DNA from: Rhizobium sp. 18055
GTDB lineage: Bacteria > Pseudomonadota > Alphaproteobacteria > Rhizobiales > Rhizobiaceae
Assembly (NCBI RefSeq): GCF_902706285.1
Contig: NZ_CACSKD010000001.1
Location: 674,401 to 738,400 of the forward strand
Length of the DNA: 64,000 nucleotides
Direction: 5' to 3'
Part shown: positions 11,022 to 20,221 of the stretch, piece by piece
Layout: each line of letters opens with the position of its first letter
Numbering within the stretch: position 1 is the stretch's first letter
Program-made: the position numbers and the translations under genes
Notes under the pieces: generated by a model
Database searches by the model: none
Seen by the model: the letters and a program-made list of their open reading frames with translations, nothing else
What the model was told of the DNA's origin: nothing

Positions 11022-11900
11022 GTGATCGGCTATCTAATCCTGGTTCACCGTTATCCCGATCAATTCAAACGCCTGTTCAAGGCGATTTATGACGATCAAA
11101 ACCAGTATGTCGTGCATGTCGACAAAAACTCAGGGGCCGATCTGGAAGCCGAAATTCGTGAATTCCTGCTATCCTATCCAAACGCGGAAATGATCCGGAG
11201 CGAGAAAGCCATCTGGGGTGGCTACAGTCTGGTGGAAGCCGAGTTGCGCGGCATGGAGCGCCTGCTGGAAATGGGTCAATGGAGCCATTTCATCAATTTA
11301 AGTGGTCAGGACTTTCCGCTGAAGCCACAGAAGCAAATCATAGCATTTCTCAACGCCAACCTTCATCATGAATACATCAAGGTTCTTGATCAGGATCAGG
11401 TTCGCCACGATACGATGCATCGCGTGAGCGAATATGTGATCGAGTTGGAGGATAGCATCGAGCGCACAACTCGTTTGAGGCCCTTCCTGACCGGCGCCAC
11501 GCCTTATATCGGCAATCAGTGGATGATCGTCACACGGGCATTCTGCGAGTTCGTCTGCCACGACCCGAGCGTGAACCGCTACAAGGCGTTTTATGAGAAC
11601 ACGTTGATCGCCGATGAAGGTTTCTTCCAGACGGTCATGATGAACTGTGAGATCAAGAGCGAGATCATCAGTGACGACCTGCGGATGATAGACTGGATTG
11701 CGGATGGCGACATCAAATTGCGACCCAGGACTTATCAGAATGCAGACGCTGCTGAACTGAAATCGAGCCCCAATCTCTTTGCCCGTAAATTCGACCAAAC
11801 TGTCTGTGGCGATATTCTATCGGCTCTGGAGCGGCATCTCGCCATTCAATCTGTTGCGAATGTTGACCCCGCGCGCCTGATTCCGGCGAGTGCGGCTTAG
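11022..11900 (+). CDS. Core-2/I-branching-type glycosyltransferase
   Basis: Glycosyltransferase of 292 aa resembling the GT14 Core-2/I-branching family. It starts with LILVHRYPDQFKRLFKAIY, then HVDKNS near residues 36-41, a WGGYSLVEAEL segment near 66-76 and INLSGQDFPLKP near 91-102, the family's most conserved block. DEGFFQTVM near residue 200 matches the acidic region further on. The start is a GTG preceded by GGGAGGGGG; a 19-codon leader (10967-11022) ends in GTGA overlap with it. It probably adds a sugar to a cell-surface or exported polysaccharide. No other glycan genes are adjacent, so donor and acceptor are unknown. Confidence 0.82.
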   Translation: MIGYLILVHRYPDQFKRLFKAIYDDQNQYVVHVDKNSGADLEAEIREFLLSYPNAEMIRSEKAIWGGYSLVEAELRGMERLLEMGQWSHFINLSGQDFPLKPQKQIIAFLNANLHHEYIKVLDQDQVRHDTMHRVSEYVIELEDSIERTTRLRPFLTGATPYIGNQWMIVTRAFCEFVCHDPSVNRYKAFYENTLIADEGFFQTVMMNCEIKSEIISDDLRMIDWIADGDIKLRPRTYQNADAAELKSSPNLFARKFDQTVCGDILSALERHLAIQSVANVDPARLIPASAA

Positions 11901-12088
11901 CGGCTGCTTTGAAAACCACTTCGAGCGCGACGGCAAAGACGTGAAATGAAAGTCACAGCTCGGCGTCGCTCAGCGTGAAAGGCTCTTGCAAACACACACA
12001 TACGCCTACGGTACGGATCTGAAAGCATGCGCCTTCTGTATTCATAGCCCGAGTAACGATCAGTGCACACTTGACAGGAGAACCAAAA

Positions 12089-12265
12089 ATGGGTTGGAAA
12101 ACGCCGAATATTGAATAGATAAACGGCTACAAAATCGTTGGTCGATGGACCTACCTTTAAGGTCTACGGCGAGAGAGAACAGCTCGGGGATGATTTCCCG
12201 TACTCTGGCGAGGCAATTGCTTACGCGAAGTCTCTGCCAAGGCGAGACCCGCCGCGGGGTGAAAA
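12089..12265 (+). pseudogene. decayed paralogue of the 8360 small gene
   Basis: Starts with ACAGGAG and an ATG as in the intact copy, and reads MGWKTPNIE where the intact copy reads MSWKAPKIE. Codon 10 is TAG (12116-12118) in place of Tyr, a 2-nt deletion follows after YKIV, and the stop is lost at the 3' end. After the frameshift the remaining codons (VDGPTFKVY, then LGDDFPYSGEA) match the paralogue closely. It is therefore a duplicate that has degenerated. Confidence 0.85.
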
Positions 12266-12296
12266 CAGCGCGGGAAAAGTTGTTAACCGGGGTATG

Positions 12297-12325
12297 AACA
12301 CCATCGCCTTGAACAGATTTGAACC
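12297..12325. repeat. 29-bp dispersed repeat, copy A
   Basis: Reads AACACCATCGCCTTGAACAG then ATTTGAACC. It matches 26 of 29 positions with 58907-58935. A weaker match of its last 19 bases is at 21196-21214. The GATTYGAACC core looks like the antisense of a tRNA T-arm, but no tRNA can be folded around it. Confidence 0.5.
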
Positions 12326-12363
12326 GTTGACAATGCATCCGGCAGCAGGGCGATTTTTCTAGC

Positions 12364-13446
12364 CTATTGTCTCTGCAACGGCCCGGTGCTTACTCGTACC
12401 TTCAATTGAGCTTTCAGTTCTACAGAGATGGGAGATGTTACATCGCCGTTGATAACACTGAGTAACGATTTCGCCGCGCGCACCCCGATCTCCTGATTGT
12501 CGACTTTCATCGTTGTCAAATGTGGCATCAGCCGTGAAGATATTGTAAGGTCGTCAAAACCGGTGATGGAGAAATCCATCGGCGCGCTCAAGCCCATTTC
12601 GGCTGCTGCAGACAGGGCGCCGAGCGCAATATTGTCATTGCCGCAGACGATCGCCGTAGGACGGAGATCTGCTGCTCGGTTCATGAGAAGGCGGAAGCTC
12701 TCGGCCCCAAATTCCATGGTCGACGTACCTATACAAAGATCCCCGGTGGCCACCGCCAGATTGGATTTTGCGAGCGCAGAGCGCATCCCATCGAGGCGAG
12801 CCTTGACGCGATCGTTGTTCGCCTCAGGCTGGAAGATAGCTGCAAAACGGCGATGGCCAAGTGATAGCAGGTGTTCGACGATCTCCCTGAATGCCGCCCC
12901 GTTGTCGAAACCGATCGAGGGATGCGGGGAGCCCTGCCTGTAGGAATAGGTCACAACGTAAGGGACCTTTCGCGACCTCAACGCGTCGAACAGCTCTTGC
13001 GGATGATTTTCTCCGACAATCGCCAGGGCCTCCACGCCACGCGCCAGCATTGCCTGAACCTGCTTCAGTCCCTCTGCCGGATCGTAGTTCGAACAACCCA
13101 GGAATAGCGTGAAGCCATGTTCGGCAAACACGCTCTGCATGCCGCTGATCTGGTGCGCGAATATTTCGTTGTCGAGCGTTGGGATGATCGCGCCCGCAAT
13201 ATGAGTCCGGCTCGATGCCAGTGCCCTGCCGGCCGCGTTTGGTATCCAGTTCAATGCGTTGGCAGCTTCCATGACGCGGTCGCGCACGGCTTCCGAGACC
13301 TTCTCCGGCTCGTTGAACGCGCGTGAGACCGTGGCTGTCGAGACCCCCGCCAGCTCCGCGACTTCGTCGAGCTTGACACGGCCACTGCCACCGCGTGCAC
13401 GCCGAAGCGTGGCCGATTTCAGGCGGGTTTTGTCGGGGTTTTCCAT
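12364..13446 (-). CDS. LacI-family transcriptional regulator
   Basis: DNA-binding repressor of 360 aa. The N-terminal helix-turn-helix is at residues about 24-45 (VKLDEVAELAGVSTATVSRA), followed by the hinge region and a periplasmic-binding-protein-like effector domain. The frame is open to a TTG at 13485, but the ATG at 13446 has GGAGAG at a good distance. It is divergent from the sugar operon at 13759, and a perfect LacI-type palindrome lies between them at 13539-13552. The effector is presumably the imported sugar or an intermediate; it is not identifiable from sequence. Confidence 0.93.
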   Translation of the reverse strand: MENPDKTRLKSATLRRARGGSGRVKLDEVAELAGVSTATVSRAFNEPEKVSEAVRDRVMEAANALNWIPNAAGRALASSRTHIAGAIIPTLDNEIFAHQISGMQSVFAEHGFTLFLGCSNYDPAEGLKQVQAMLARGVEALAIVGENHPQELFDALRSRKVPYVVTYSYRQGSPHPSIGFDNGAAFREIVEHLLSLGHRRFAAIFQPEANNDRVKARLDGMRSALAKSNLAVATGDLCIGTSTMEFGAESFRLLMNRAADLRPTAIVCGNDNIALGALSAAAEMGLSAPMDFSITGFDDLTISSRLMPHLTTMKVDNQEIGVRAAKSLLSVINGDVTSPISVELKAQLKVRVSTGPLQRQ

Positions 13447-13513
13447 GACACGAATCTCTCCAGCATCTTTCTTATGGGCGGCCAAGTTTCGAAAGAAAAG
13501 ACAAATCTGACGC

Positions 13514-13552
13514 TTGACAGCTTAACACGCATCCGGCATGTAAGCGCTTACA
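13514..13552 (+). promoter_or_regulatory. LacI-type operator and putative promoter
   Basis: TGTAAGCGCTTACA at 13539-13552 is a perfect 14-bp palindrome of the LacI/GalR operator type. A TTGACA at 13514-13519, followed after 17 nt by a weak -10 (CATGTA), places the operator over the -10 of a rightward promoter. It would let the adjacent LacI-family protein repress the operon starting at 13759 and possibly itself. The rest of 13447-13758 holds no supported gene. Confidence 0.85.
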
Positions 13553-13758
13553 ACCTCTTGGAGGAGAGAAAGATGATTGGCTGTCCAAAATCGCGACGGA
13601 GCAGACTTGCTCATATTGGCTGGCTGAAATCTGCCACCGCGTTCTCTCCAGGCCGGCCTTCGCTCCAATCGTGTCACTTAGCCTGGAGCTCGATCCGGAC
13701 ACCCTCCGTCTGCCGATAACTCAACCGCAACATTTCCCGAAACCAGCAAGAACGCGAT

Positions 13759-14751
13759 ATGACAAAAGCACGGAAAATCCTCGTCAACACTGAGCAGTTC
13801 AAGAACGGCGACGCGCTGTTCGAACCGCTTATCGCCGCCGGCTACGAAGTAGAGGTAAACGAGACCTTCCGGCTGCCAAGCGAAGCGGAACTGATCGAGA
13901 AGTTGAGGGATGGAGTCGTTGCGACCATCGCCGGCGGCGAGCCTTACACTGCCCATGTCCTGGAAACGGCGCCCGACCTGAAGATCATTGCGCGTTGGGG
14001 TGTCGGCTACGATAAGGTTGACGTGGCGGCAGCCACGAAGGCCGGCATTCCCGTTGCCATGGCGTTCGGTGCCAACCACGAGAGCGTAGCGGAGTATGCT
14101 CACGCGATGGCGCTTTCGCTTGCCTGCCGGATCGGCCCGCGAGACGCAATCGTCAAGAGTGGCAAGTGGGTCTTCGACGGCTTTCATCCCGGCCTGTGGG
14201 GACGGACTGCCGGCATCGTCGGCCTTGGCCGCATCGGCGGCGCAATGGCACGCCGTTGCGTTGGCGGCGGTATGAAAGTGGTCGTCTACGATCCTTTCGC
14301 TACCGATGAGCAACTACAGTCTCTTGGCGCGACGCGCATTGTTCTCGAAGAACTTTTCGCGGTCGCCGACTTGATTTCCGTCCACGCTCCCTCGACGCCG
14401 GAGACCCGCCATCTGGTCAATGCAGAGCGTCTGGCGCTGGTCAAGCCTACTGCTATCCTGGTGAATACCTCGCGTGGACCGCTGATTGACGAGACGGCAC
14501 TGGTCGCCGCGTTGGCGGAGAACCGCATTGGCGGTGTCGGCTTGGATGTGTTTGAGGTCGAACCGTTGCCGGAGAGTTCAAGGCTGCGCAGCTTCGACAA
14601 CGTGCTGCTGTCGCCTCATGTCTCCGGCATGGACCGCATGGCCGAGCGCCTCGTTACCGAGCGCTGCGTCAGCAATATCCTCGAATTCCTCGGCGGGCGC
14701 TCGAAAGCGATTGCCCCATACGTCGTCAATCCCCAGGTACTGGCAGGCTGA
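13759..14751 (+). CDS. D-isomer-specific 2-hydroxyacid dehydrogenase
   Basis: NAD(P)-dependent oxidoreductase of 330 aa from the phosphoglycerate dehydrogenase-like family, which reduces 2-keto acids or oxidises D-2-hydroxyacids. The Rossmann GxGxxG (GLGRIGG) is near residues 155-161. The substrate arginine is in NTSRG near 237, the glutamate in the VFEVEP segment near 265, and the catalytic histidine in SPHVSG near 287. It is the first gene of the LacI-controlled operon, 5 nt ahead of the DapA-family lyase. By context it acts on a sugar-acid-derived 2-keto or 2-hydroxy acid rather than in serine synthesis, but the substrate is inferred only. Confidence 0.9.
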   Translation: MTKARKILVNTEQFKNGDALFEPLIAAGYEVEVNETFRLPSEAELIEKLRDGVVATIAGGEPYTAHVLETAPDLKIIARWGVGYDKVDVAAATKAGIPVAMAFGANHESVAEYAHAMALSLACRIGPRDAIVKSGKWVFDGFHPGLWGRTAGIVGLGRIGGAMARRCVGGGMKVVVYDPFATDEQLQSLGATRIVLEELFAVADLISVHAPSTPETRHLVNAERLALVKPTAILVNTSRGPLIDETALVAALAENRIGGVGLDVFEVEPLPESSRLRSFDNVLLSPHVSGMDRMAERLVTERCVSNILEFLGGRSKAIAPYVVNPQVLAG

Positions 14752-14755
14752 ATCC

Positions 14756-15685
14756 ATGATCAAGAAGATCGAAGGCATTATCCCCGTGATGATCACGCCG
14801 TTCACGAAGAGCGGTGTGATCGACTACCCCGGCGTCGAGAAGCTGGTGGAATGGTATATCGCCAACGGCTCAGATGCCCTGTTTGCCGTTTGCCAGTCCA
14901 GCGAGATGCAGTTTTTGAGCCTTGAGGAGCGTGTTGCGCTGGCTGCCTTCGTCCATAAGGCCGCAGCTGGCCGCGTGCCCGTGATCGCCTCCGGCCATGT
15001 CAGCGAAACGCTGGAAGACCAACTTGCGGAACTCACGGCAATTGCGGCCACCGGCGTCGACGGCATGGTGCTCGTCACCAACAGGCTGGACGCTAGCCAG
15101 CAGGGCGGCACGAAATTCATCGACGACTTGAAATGGCTGCTCGACCGCCTGCCAGATGACCTGACGCTCGGCCTTTACGAGTGCCCCGCACCTTACCGCC
15201 GCCTGCTGACCGACGACGAGCTGATGTTCTGCGCAAGCAGCGGCCGGTTCGCCATCCTGAAGGATGTGTCCTGCGATCTCGAAACAGTAACGCGCCGCGT
15301 CGAGATGACGAAGGATACGCCGCTTGCCATTGTCAACGCCAATGCCGCGATCGCCTATGACGCGATGAAGGCCGGCTCGCGTGGCTTCACTGGTGTCTTC
15401 ACCAATTTCCACCCCGATCTCTACAAGTGGATGCAGACGAAAAGCGCGACCAACCCTACGCTTGCAGACGAACTTTCGGTCTACCTCGCTCTGTCGGCGA
15501 TGGCCGAGCCCATGGGCTATCCGAAGCTGGCGAAGCTCTATCACGAGCGCCTCGGTACGTTTTCCTGCATCGACAGCCGCGTGATCACCTTTGACATCCG
15601 GGAGAAATTCTGGGCGCTTGATGCGCTGATGGACAAGATTGTCGAAGGCACAGCGCACTATCGTCAGCGCATCGCCAAAGGCTGA
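14756..15685 (+). CDS. DapA-family lyase/dehydratase
   Basis: 309-aa member of the dihydrodipicolinate synthase/N-acetylneuraminate lyase superfamily, class I (Schiff-base) TIM-barrel aldolases and dehydratases. The catalytic lysine is in AILKD near residue 167 and the partner tyrosine in LYECPAP near 141. The N-terminal GIIPVMITPF is typical. The frame is open further upstream, but that part overlaps the previous gene in another frame; the ATG at 14756 follows the previous stop by 5 nt. Context (lactonase, hydroxyacid dehydrogenase, sugar importer) suggests a 2-keto-3-deoxy sugar acid as substrate rather than lysine synthesis. Confidence 0.88.
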   Translation: MIKKIEGIIPVMITPFTKSGVIDYPGVEKLVEWYIANGSDALFAVCQSSEMQFLSLEERVALAAFVHKAAAGRVPVIASGHVSETLEDQLAELTAIAATGVDGMVLVTNRLDASQQGGTKFIDDLKWLLDRLPDDLTLGLYECPAPYRRLLTDDELMFCASSGRFAILKDVSCDLETVTRRVEMTKDTPLAIVNANAAIAYDAMKAGSRGFTGVFTNFHPDLYKWMQTKSATNPTLADELSVYLALSAMAEPMGYPKLAKLYHERLGTFSCIDSRVITFDIREKFWALDALMDKIVEGTAHYRQRIAKG

Positions 15686-15727
15686 TATCGGCTAAAACCG
15701 CCGCGATCAGCTGGGAGGAGGATTGAT

Positions 15728-16642
15728 ATGAACGATAGCGATTTCGAAGTGCTCGACGCCAGGGCCGGTGACTGCTTCTTGAGCAATGTCTACCGGCTCG
15801 AGCGGATCGCGACCGGCATGCGCTGGGCCGAAGGTCCGGTCTGGTTTGCCGATAGGCGTTGCCTGATGTGGAGCGACGTGCCCTCCGACCGCATGCATTA
15901 CTGGACTGAGGACGGCAATATCGGCATCTTCCGCGAGCCCTCGAACCATTCGAACGGCAATACGCGGGATGTCCAGGGCAGGCTTGTAACCTGCGAGCAC
16001 GCAACACGCCGCGTCACGCGGACCGAACACAGCGGCAGCGTCACCGTTCTTGCCGACCGGTTCGAAGGCAAGCGACTGAATTCGCCTAACGATGTCGTGG
16101 TCAAGAGCGATGGCTCCATCTGGTTCACAGATCCCGACTACGGGATCATGACCGACTACGAAGGCGGCCGGGCGGAAAGCGAGATCGGCGCCTGCAACAT
16201 CTATCGGGTCGACGATGACAGCGGCAAAATCTCCTGCGTCGCGTCCTGCCATATGCGCCCCAATGGGCTGGCCTTCTCGGCGGACGAAAGCCGGCTGTTC
16301 GTCGCCGACAGCGGAGGCTCGCATAATCCGGAAGGGCCGCGGAAGATCTTGGTACACACCGTTGAGAACGGGAAGACACTCGGGCAGCCGAGGCTGTTTG
16401 CCGATCTCGGCAGCAATGTCCCGGACGGTTTCCGTCTCGACGATCATGGCAATCTCTGGACCAGCGCCGGTAAGGCTGTCGAGGTCTACGCACCTGATGG
16501 AACGCTGATCGGCCGCATCAGGACGGCGGAGAACGTTTCCAACCTGACTTTTGGCGGGCGCCAGCGCAACCGTCTCTTCATTACCGCAACGACGTCGATC
16601 TACGCCGTCTACACCGCGGCAAGGGGCATCCAGATACCCTGA
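15728..16642 (+). CDS. SMP-30/gluconolactonase family protein
   Basis: 304-aa six-bladed beta-propeller of the SMP-30/gluconolactonase/LRE family, metal-dependent enzymes that open sugar lactones to aldonic acids. The metal-binding pattern is visible: WAEGPVW near residues 35-41, NSPNDVVV near 119-126 and FVADSG near 196-201. The ATG follows GGGAGGAGG closely, a very strong ribosome binding site. In the operon it would hydrolyse the lactone produced from an aldose or uronate before dehydration by the DapA-like enzyme. No sugar dehydrogenase is present in the operon, so the lactone may form elsewhere. Confidence 0.9.
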   Translation: MNDSDFEVLDARAGDCFLSNVYRLERIATGMRWAEGPVWFADRRCLMWSDVPSDRMHYWTEDGNIGIFREPSNHSNGNTRDVQGRLVTCEHATRRVTRTEHSGSVTVLADRFEGKRLNSPNDVVVKSDGSIWFTDPDYGIMTDYEGGRAESEIGACNIYRVDDDSGKISCVASCHMRPNGLAFSADESRLFVADSGGSHNPEGPRKILVHTVENGKTLGQPRLFADLGSNVPDGFRLDDHGNLWTSAGKAVEVYAPDGTLIGRIRTAENVSNLTFGGRQRNRLFITATTSIYAVYTAARGIQIP

Positions 16643-16672
16643 ACTTTCTGGAATTTAAGAGGAGGAAAACCT

Positions 16673-17743
16673 ATGAACAAACAGATGAAACTCGCAGCCC
16701 TGCTTCTGGCTGGCACCGCGTTCGTATCGGCAGCCCACGCCGCCGACGGCAAGGCCACCGGTGACACATCCGGCAAGGTGATTGCCCTGGCCAACAACTA
16801 TGCCGGCAACAGCTGGCGCCAGGCGATGCTGAAGGACTGGGATACCGTCGCAAAGCAGGCTGTCGAGCAAAAGCTGGTCAAGGAGGCGCCAAGCTTCACG
16901 ACATCGGAAAACTCGGTCACTGAACAGGCACAGCAAATCCAGAACCTGATCCTTCAGGGCGTCGATGCTATCGTGCTCGATGCGGCCTCGCCGACAGCGC
17001 TGAACGGCGCGATCAAGCAGGCCTGCGATGCGGGCATCGTCGTCGTCTCCTTCGACCAGATTGTCACCGAGGATTGCGCCTATCGCATCGCCACCGATAA
17101 CAAGTCCATGGGCGTGACCGAAGTTGAGTATCTTGCGAAGCGCTTGAACGGCAAGGGCAACCTCCTTGAAGTCCGTGGCCTTGCGGGCGGTGCCATCGAC
17201 GCCGACATTCATGCCGGCGCGCAAGAGACCATCAAGAAGTACCCGAACATGAAGATCGTCGGTGAAGCCCGCGGTGACTGGACGCAGACGGTTGCTCAGA
17301 AAGAAGTCTCTGGCGTTCTGCCGACACTGCCGCAAATCGACGGCGTCATCACCCAGGGCGGCGATGGCTTCGGTACGGCACAGGCCTTCACGACGGCCGG
17401 TCGCGAGCTGCCGATCATCATCATGGGCAATCGTTTTGACGAAGTGACTTATTGGCAGAAGCAGCGCGACGCCAAAGGCTTCGAGACGATGTCGATCTCC
17501 AGCGCCCCGGGCATGGTACAGATGGCATTCTGGGTCGCCCAGCAGGCTCTCGCCGGCAAGGCCATCCCGAAGCAGATCACCATTCCCCTGCTCGAACTGC
17601 ACCAGAAGGACCTGGATTACTGGGTCAAGCACACACCGGAAGGCGGCGTGACCACCGCATCCTACCCGCTCAACTGGACAGTCCAGGCGGTCGATGCACT
17701 GAATGCCGGCAAGACATTGCCTGACGTTCCTCTGGTAGATTGA
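16673..17743 (+). CDS. sugar ABC transporter substrate-binding protein
   Basis: Periplasmic binding protein of the RbsB-like type I fold, 356 aa. A signal peptide covers residues 1-23 with a cleavage site after AHA. The mature part contains the typical ENSVTEQAQQIQNLILQGVD segment with AIVLDAASP, and an internal VVVSFDQ strand. AAGAGGAGG precedes the ATG. It delivers the sugar to the ATPase and two permeases that follow directly. Ligand unknown; the pathway genes point to a sugar or sugar-acid. Confidence 0.93.
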   Translation: MNKQMKLAALLLAGTAFVSAAHAADGKATGDTSGKVIALANNYAGNSWRQAMLKDWDTVAKQAVEQKLVKEAPSFTTSENSVTEQAQQIQNLILQGVDAIVLDAASPTALNGAIKQACDAGIVVVSFDQIVTEDCAYRIATDNKSMGVTEVEYLAKRLNGKGNLLEVRGLAGGAIDADIHAGAQETIKKYPNMKIVGEARGDWTQTVAQKEVSGVLPTLPQIDGVITQGGDGFGTAQAFTTAGRELPIIIMGNRFDEVTYWQKQRDAKGFETMSISSAPGMVQMAFWVAQQALAGKAIPKQITIPLLELHQKDLDYWVKHTPEGGVTTASYPLNWTVQAVDALNAGKTLPDVPLVD

Positions 17744-17750
17744 GACTGAC

Positions 17751-19217
17751 ATGGCCGACCTGAACGCACCCCTCCCCATCATCGCAATGGCTGGAATCGC
17801 CCGTAGCTTTGGCTCCATCCAAGCGCTGCGCGGCGTCGACCTGGTGATTTCCCCGGGCGAGGTCGTGGGTCTGGTCGGCCATAACGGCGCCGGTAAATCG
17901 ACGCTGATGAACATCCTGTCAGGTGTCCTAAGCTTCGATCAGGGCACCTACAGCATAGGATCTTTAAAGCAGGGTTCTCCGGGCGCAGCGTTGCCCGGAG
18001 ATTGCGGCATTGGCTGCGTGTCGCAGGAACTGCTGCTTGCACCCAATCTCAACGTCGCGGAGAACGCCCGCATCCTCCACCGCGGGCTGACCGGCTTCAG
18101 CTGGCGTCGCCGCGCCGGCGACCTGATGATGAAAAGCCTCGACGCCATCTTCCCTGGCCATGGGATCCGGCCGGAAGACGTGCTCGGCGACCTCGCGATC
18201 GGCAAGCGGCAGATGGTCGAGATTGCCCGCGCATTTGCGGGAAGCGACCTTAAGCTGATGATCCTCGACGAGCCGACGTCATCCCTTGACGGGCAGGCCT
18301 CCGAACAGCTGCTTTCCTATGTGGAGACGCGCCGTTTGCAGGGCCTCTCGGTCATTCTCATCTCCCATCTGCTCGGCGAAATTCTTGCTGTCGCGAACCG
18401 CGTTGTCGTGATGCGGGACGGGCAGGTGGTGAAAGACAGCCCGGCGGCCGGACTGACACGGGCTGATCTTGTGGAAGCCATGGGCCACGTCGGCGATGCC
18501 GCGGGCGCACACCAGGATGGGCCGACACGCACCACGATTGCGCCGACCGGCAGCGACTGCATCCGGTATCTGAACCGCCGCGGCGACGCGCTGCCCATTT
18601 CGGTCAAGCCGGGCGAGGTCATCGGGCTGGCGGGTCTCGCAGGTCGCGGCCAGACGGAATTCCTGCATGCGCTCGTGGATGGACAGGGCGTAGTCGCCGA
18701 GCGCGGCGTGAAGAAATCCGCGGTCGCCTTTGTCGCCGGTGACCGGCGCGCTGACGGCGTCTTCCCCGCCTGGTCGGTCCAGCAGAACCTGACGATCCGT
18801 GCCATGGGATCGCTGAAGCGCTTCGGATTCCTCAACGCCAGGCTGGAACGCGCGCTGACGCAGCGCTGGAAGGAAAAGATCGAAGTCCGCACCTCCAGCC
18901 TCGACACCGATATCGTCACCCTGTCCGGCGGTAACCAGCAAAAGGTGCTTTTTGCCCGCGCGCTTGCATCGGACGCACAAATCATCCTGATGGACGACCC
19001 CATGCGCGGCGTCGATGTCGGCACCAAGATGGAAGTCTACCGGCTTATCCGGCAGGAGGCCGAAGGCGGCCGGTGCTTCATCTGGTACACGACAGAATTC
19101 GAGGAACTGAATTATTGCGATCGCGTCTATGTCTTTCGCGACGGCGTTGCAGCGGCAGAGTTCCGCGGTGACGACATCCATGAAAAGAACATTGTGGGAG
19201 CCTCGTTCGCCGCATGA
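17751..19217 (+). CDS. sugar ABC transporter ATP-binding protein (double)
   Basis: RbsA/XylG-type tandem ATPase, 488 aa. The first domain has Walker A (GHNGAGKST, residues about 43-51), the variant signature LAIGKRQMVEIARAF and Walker B LMILDEPTSS near 170. The second domain has a degenerate Walker A region (GLAGRGQTEF), a good signature LSGGNQQKVLFARAL and MDDPMRGVD, as is usual for this family, where only the first site is fully catalytic. It begins 7 nt after the binding protein and overlaps the next permease by 4 nt. Confidence 0.95.
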   Translation: MADLNAPLPIIAMAGIARSFGSIQALRGVDLVISPGEVVGLVGHNGAGKSTLMNILSGVLSFDQGTYSIGSLKQGSPGAALPGDCGIGCVSQELLLAPNLNVAENARILHRGLTGFSWRRRAGDLMMKSLDAIFPGHGIRPEDVLGDLAIGKRQMVEIARAFAGSDLKLMILDEPTSSLDGQASEQLLSYVETRRLQGLSVILISHLLGEILAVANRVVVMRDGQVVKDSPAAGLTRADLVEAMGHVGDAAGAHQDGPTRTTIAPTGSDCIRYLNRRGDALPISVKPGEVIGLAGLAGRGQTEFLHALVDGQGVVAERGVKKSAVAFVAGDRRADGVFPAWSVQQNLTIRAMGSLKRFGFLNARLERALTQRWKEKIEVRTSSLDTDIVTLSGGNQQKVLFARALASDAQIILMDDPMRGVDVGTKMEVYRLIRQEAEGGRCFIWYTTEFEELNYCDRVYVFRDGVAAAEFRGDDIHEKNIVGASFAA

Positions 19218-20221
19218 CCGTACTGACCTCCACCACCATCGCAGCTCCAGCACCGACCAGAATTTCGCGCCGTGGCGTAAACGTCGTCGTTGCCCTGCGC
19301 CAGCTGCTTCCCGCCGTGATTTTTCTGGCCGTGCTGGGGATCGTCATTTCGCTCAATCCGCGGGTGGCAAGCTATGCCGGCTTTACGCTCATGCTCAGCC
19401 TTGCGGTTCCGATTCTTCTGGCGACGCTGGCGCAGATGTTCGTGGTCACCATCGGTGATATCGACCTGTCGATCGGGCCGTTCGTCAGCCTGGTTGCCTG
19501 CATCGGAGCGACAATGCTGACCAGCAGCCCGCTTTACGCGGTTGGCCTGCTACTTCTTGCCATCCTCGCCTACGCCGCGGCTGGCGCGTTGATCGAACTC
19601 AGACGGCTGCCCTCCATCGTGGTGACACTTGGCCTGTCCTTTGTATGGTCGGGTTTCGCAGTTCTCCTATTGCCGACGCCCGGCGGGGTGGCGCCAGACT
19701 GGCTGCGGGCGCTGATGAGCTACCGCCCGCCCTTCGTTCCGCTGCCGTTCGTCATCGCCGCCGTTGCCGGGCTCTTGCTGCACTGGTTCCTCATGCGCTC
19801 CTCGGTCGGGGTCGTCCTGCGCGGCGCCGGTGGCTCGCAGCTGGCATTGCGCCGTGCTCGTTGGTCGATCCTCGGGCTTCGCTGCGCGCTTTACTCGCTT
19901 TCCGGGCTGTTCGGCGTCTTTGCCGGCCTCGCCCTGCTTGGACTTGCAACATCGGCCGATGCCAACATGGCAAGCCGCTACACTCTGCTCTCCATCGCTG
20001 GCGTCATCCTTGGCGGTGGTGAGTTCACGGGTGGACGCATTTCGCCGATCGGCGCAGTTTTCGGGGCCCTGACACTCGGACTGACAAGCACGATGCTGAC
20101 CTTTATGCGGATCTCGCCCGATTGGCAGATCGGAGCGCAGGGCCTGATACTCGTTGCCGTGCTCGCGCTGCGCGTCAGCATCAACGCTATTGGCAAGAAC
20201 TGGGAAAAGAGCAAGAAATGA
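19214..20221 (+). CDS. sugar ABC transporter permease 1
   Basis: Inner-membrane permease of the RbsC/BPD_transp_2 family, 335 aa with roughly eight to ten hydrophobic segments. The family's GDIDLSIGPFVSL motif is present near residues 80-92, and a late GGGEFTGGRISPIGAVFG segment near 271-288. The start overlaps the ATPase stop as ATGA, so the genes are translationally coupled. It forms a heterodimer with the next permease. Confidence 0.94.
   Translation: MTVLTSTTIAAPAPTRISRRGVNVVVALRQLLPAVIFLAVLGIVISLNPRVASYAGFTLMLSLAVPILLATLAQMFVVTIGDIDLSIGPFVSLVACIGATMLTSSPLYAVGLLLLAILAYAAAGALIELRRLPSIVVTLGLSFVWSGFAVLLLPTPGGVAPDWLRALMSYRPPFVPLPFVIAAVAGLLLHWFLMRSSVGVVLRGAGGSQLALRRARWSILGLRCALYSLSGLFGVFAGLALLGLATSADANMASRYTLLSIAGVILGGGEFTGGRISPIGAVFGALTLGLTSTMLTFMRISPDWQIGAQGLILVAVLALRVSINAIGKNWEKSKK

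Noticed and set aside
16655..17914. 419-codon minus-strand ORF
   Set aside because: Antisense shadow of the sugar binding-protein gene.
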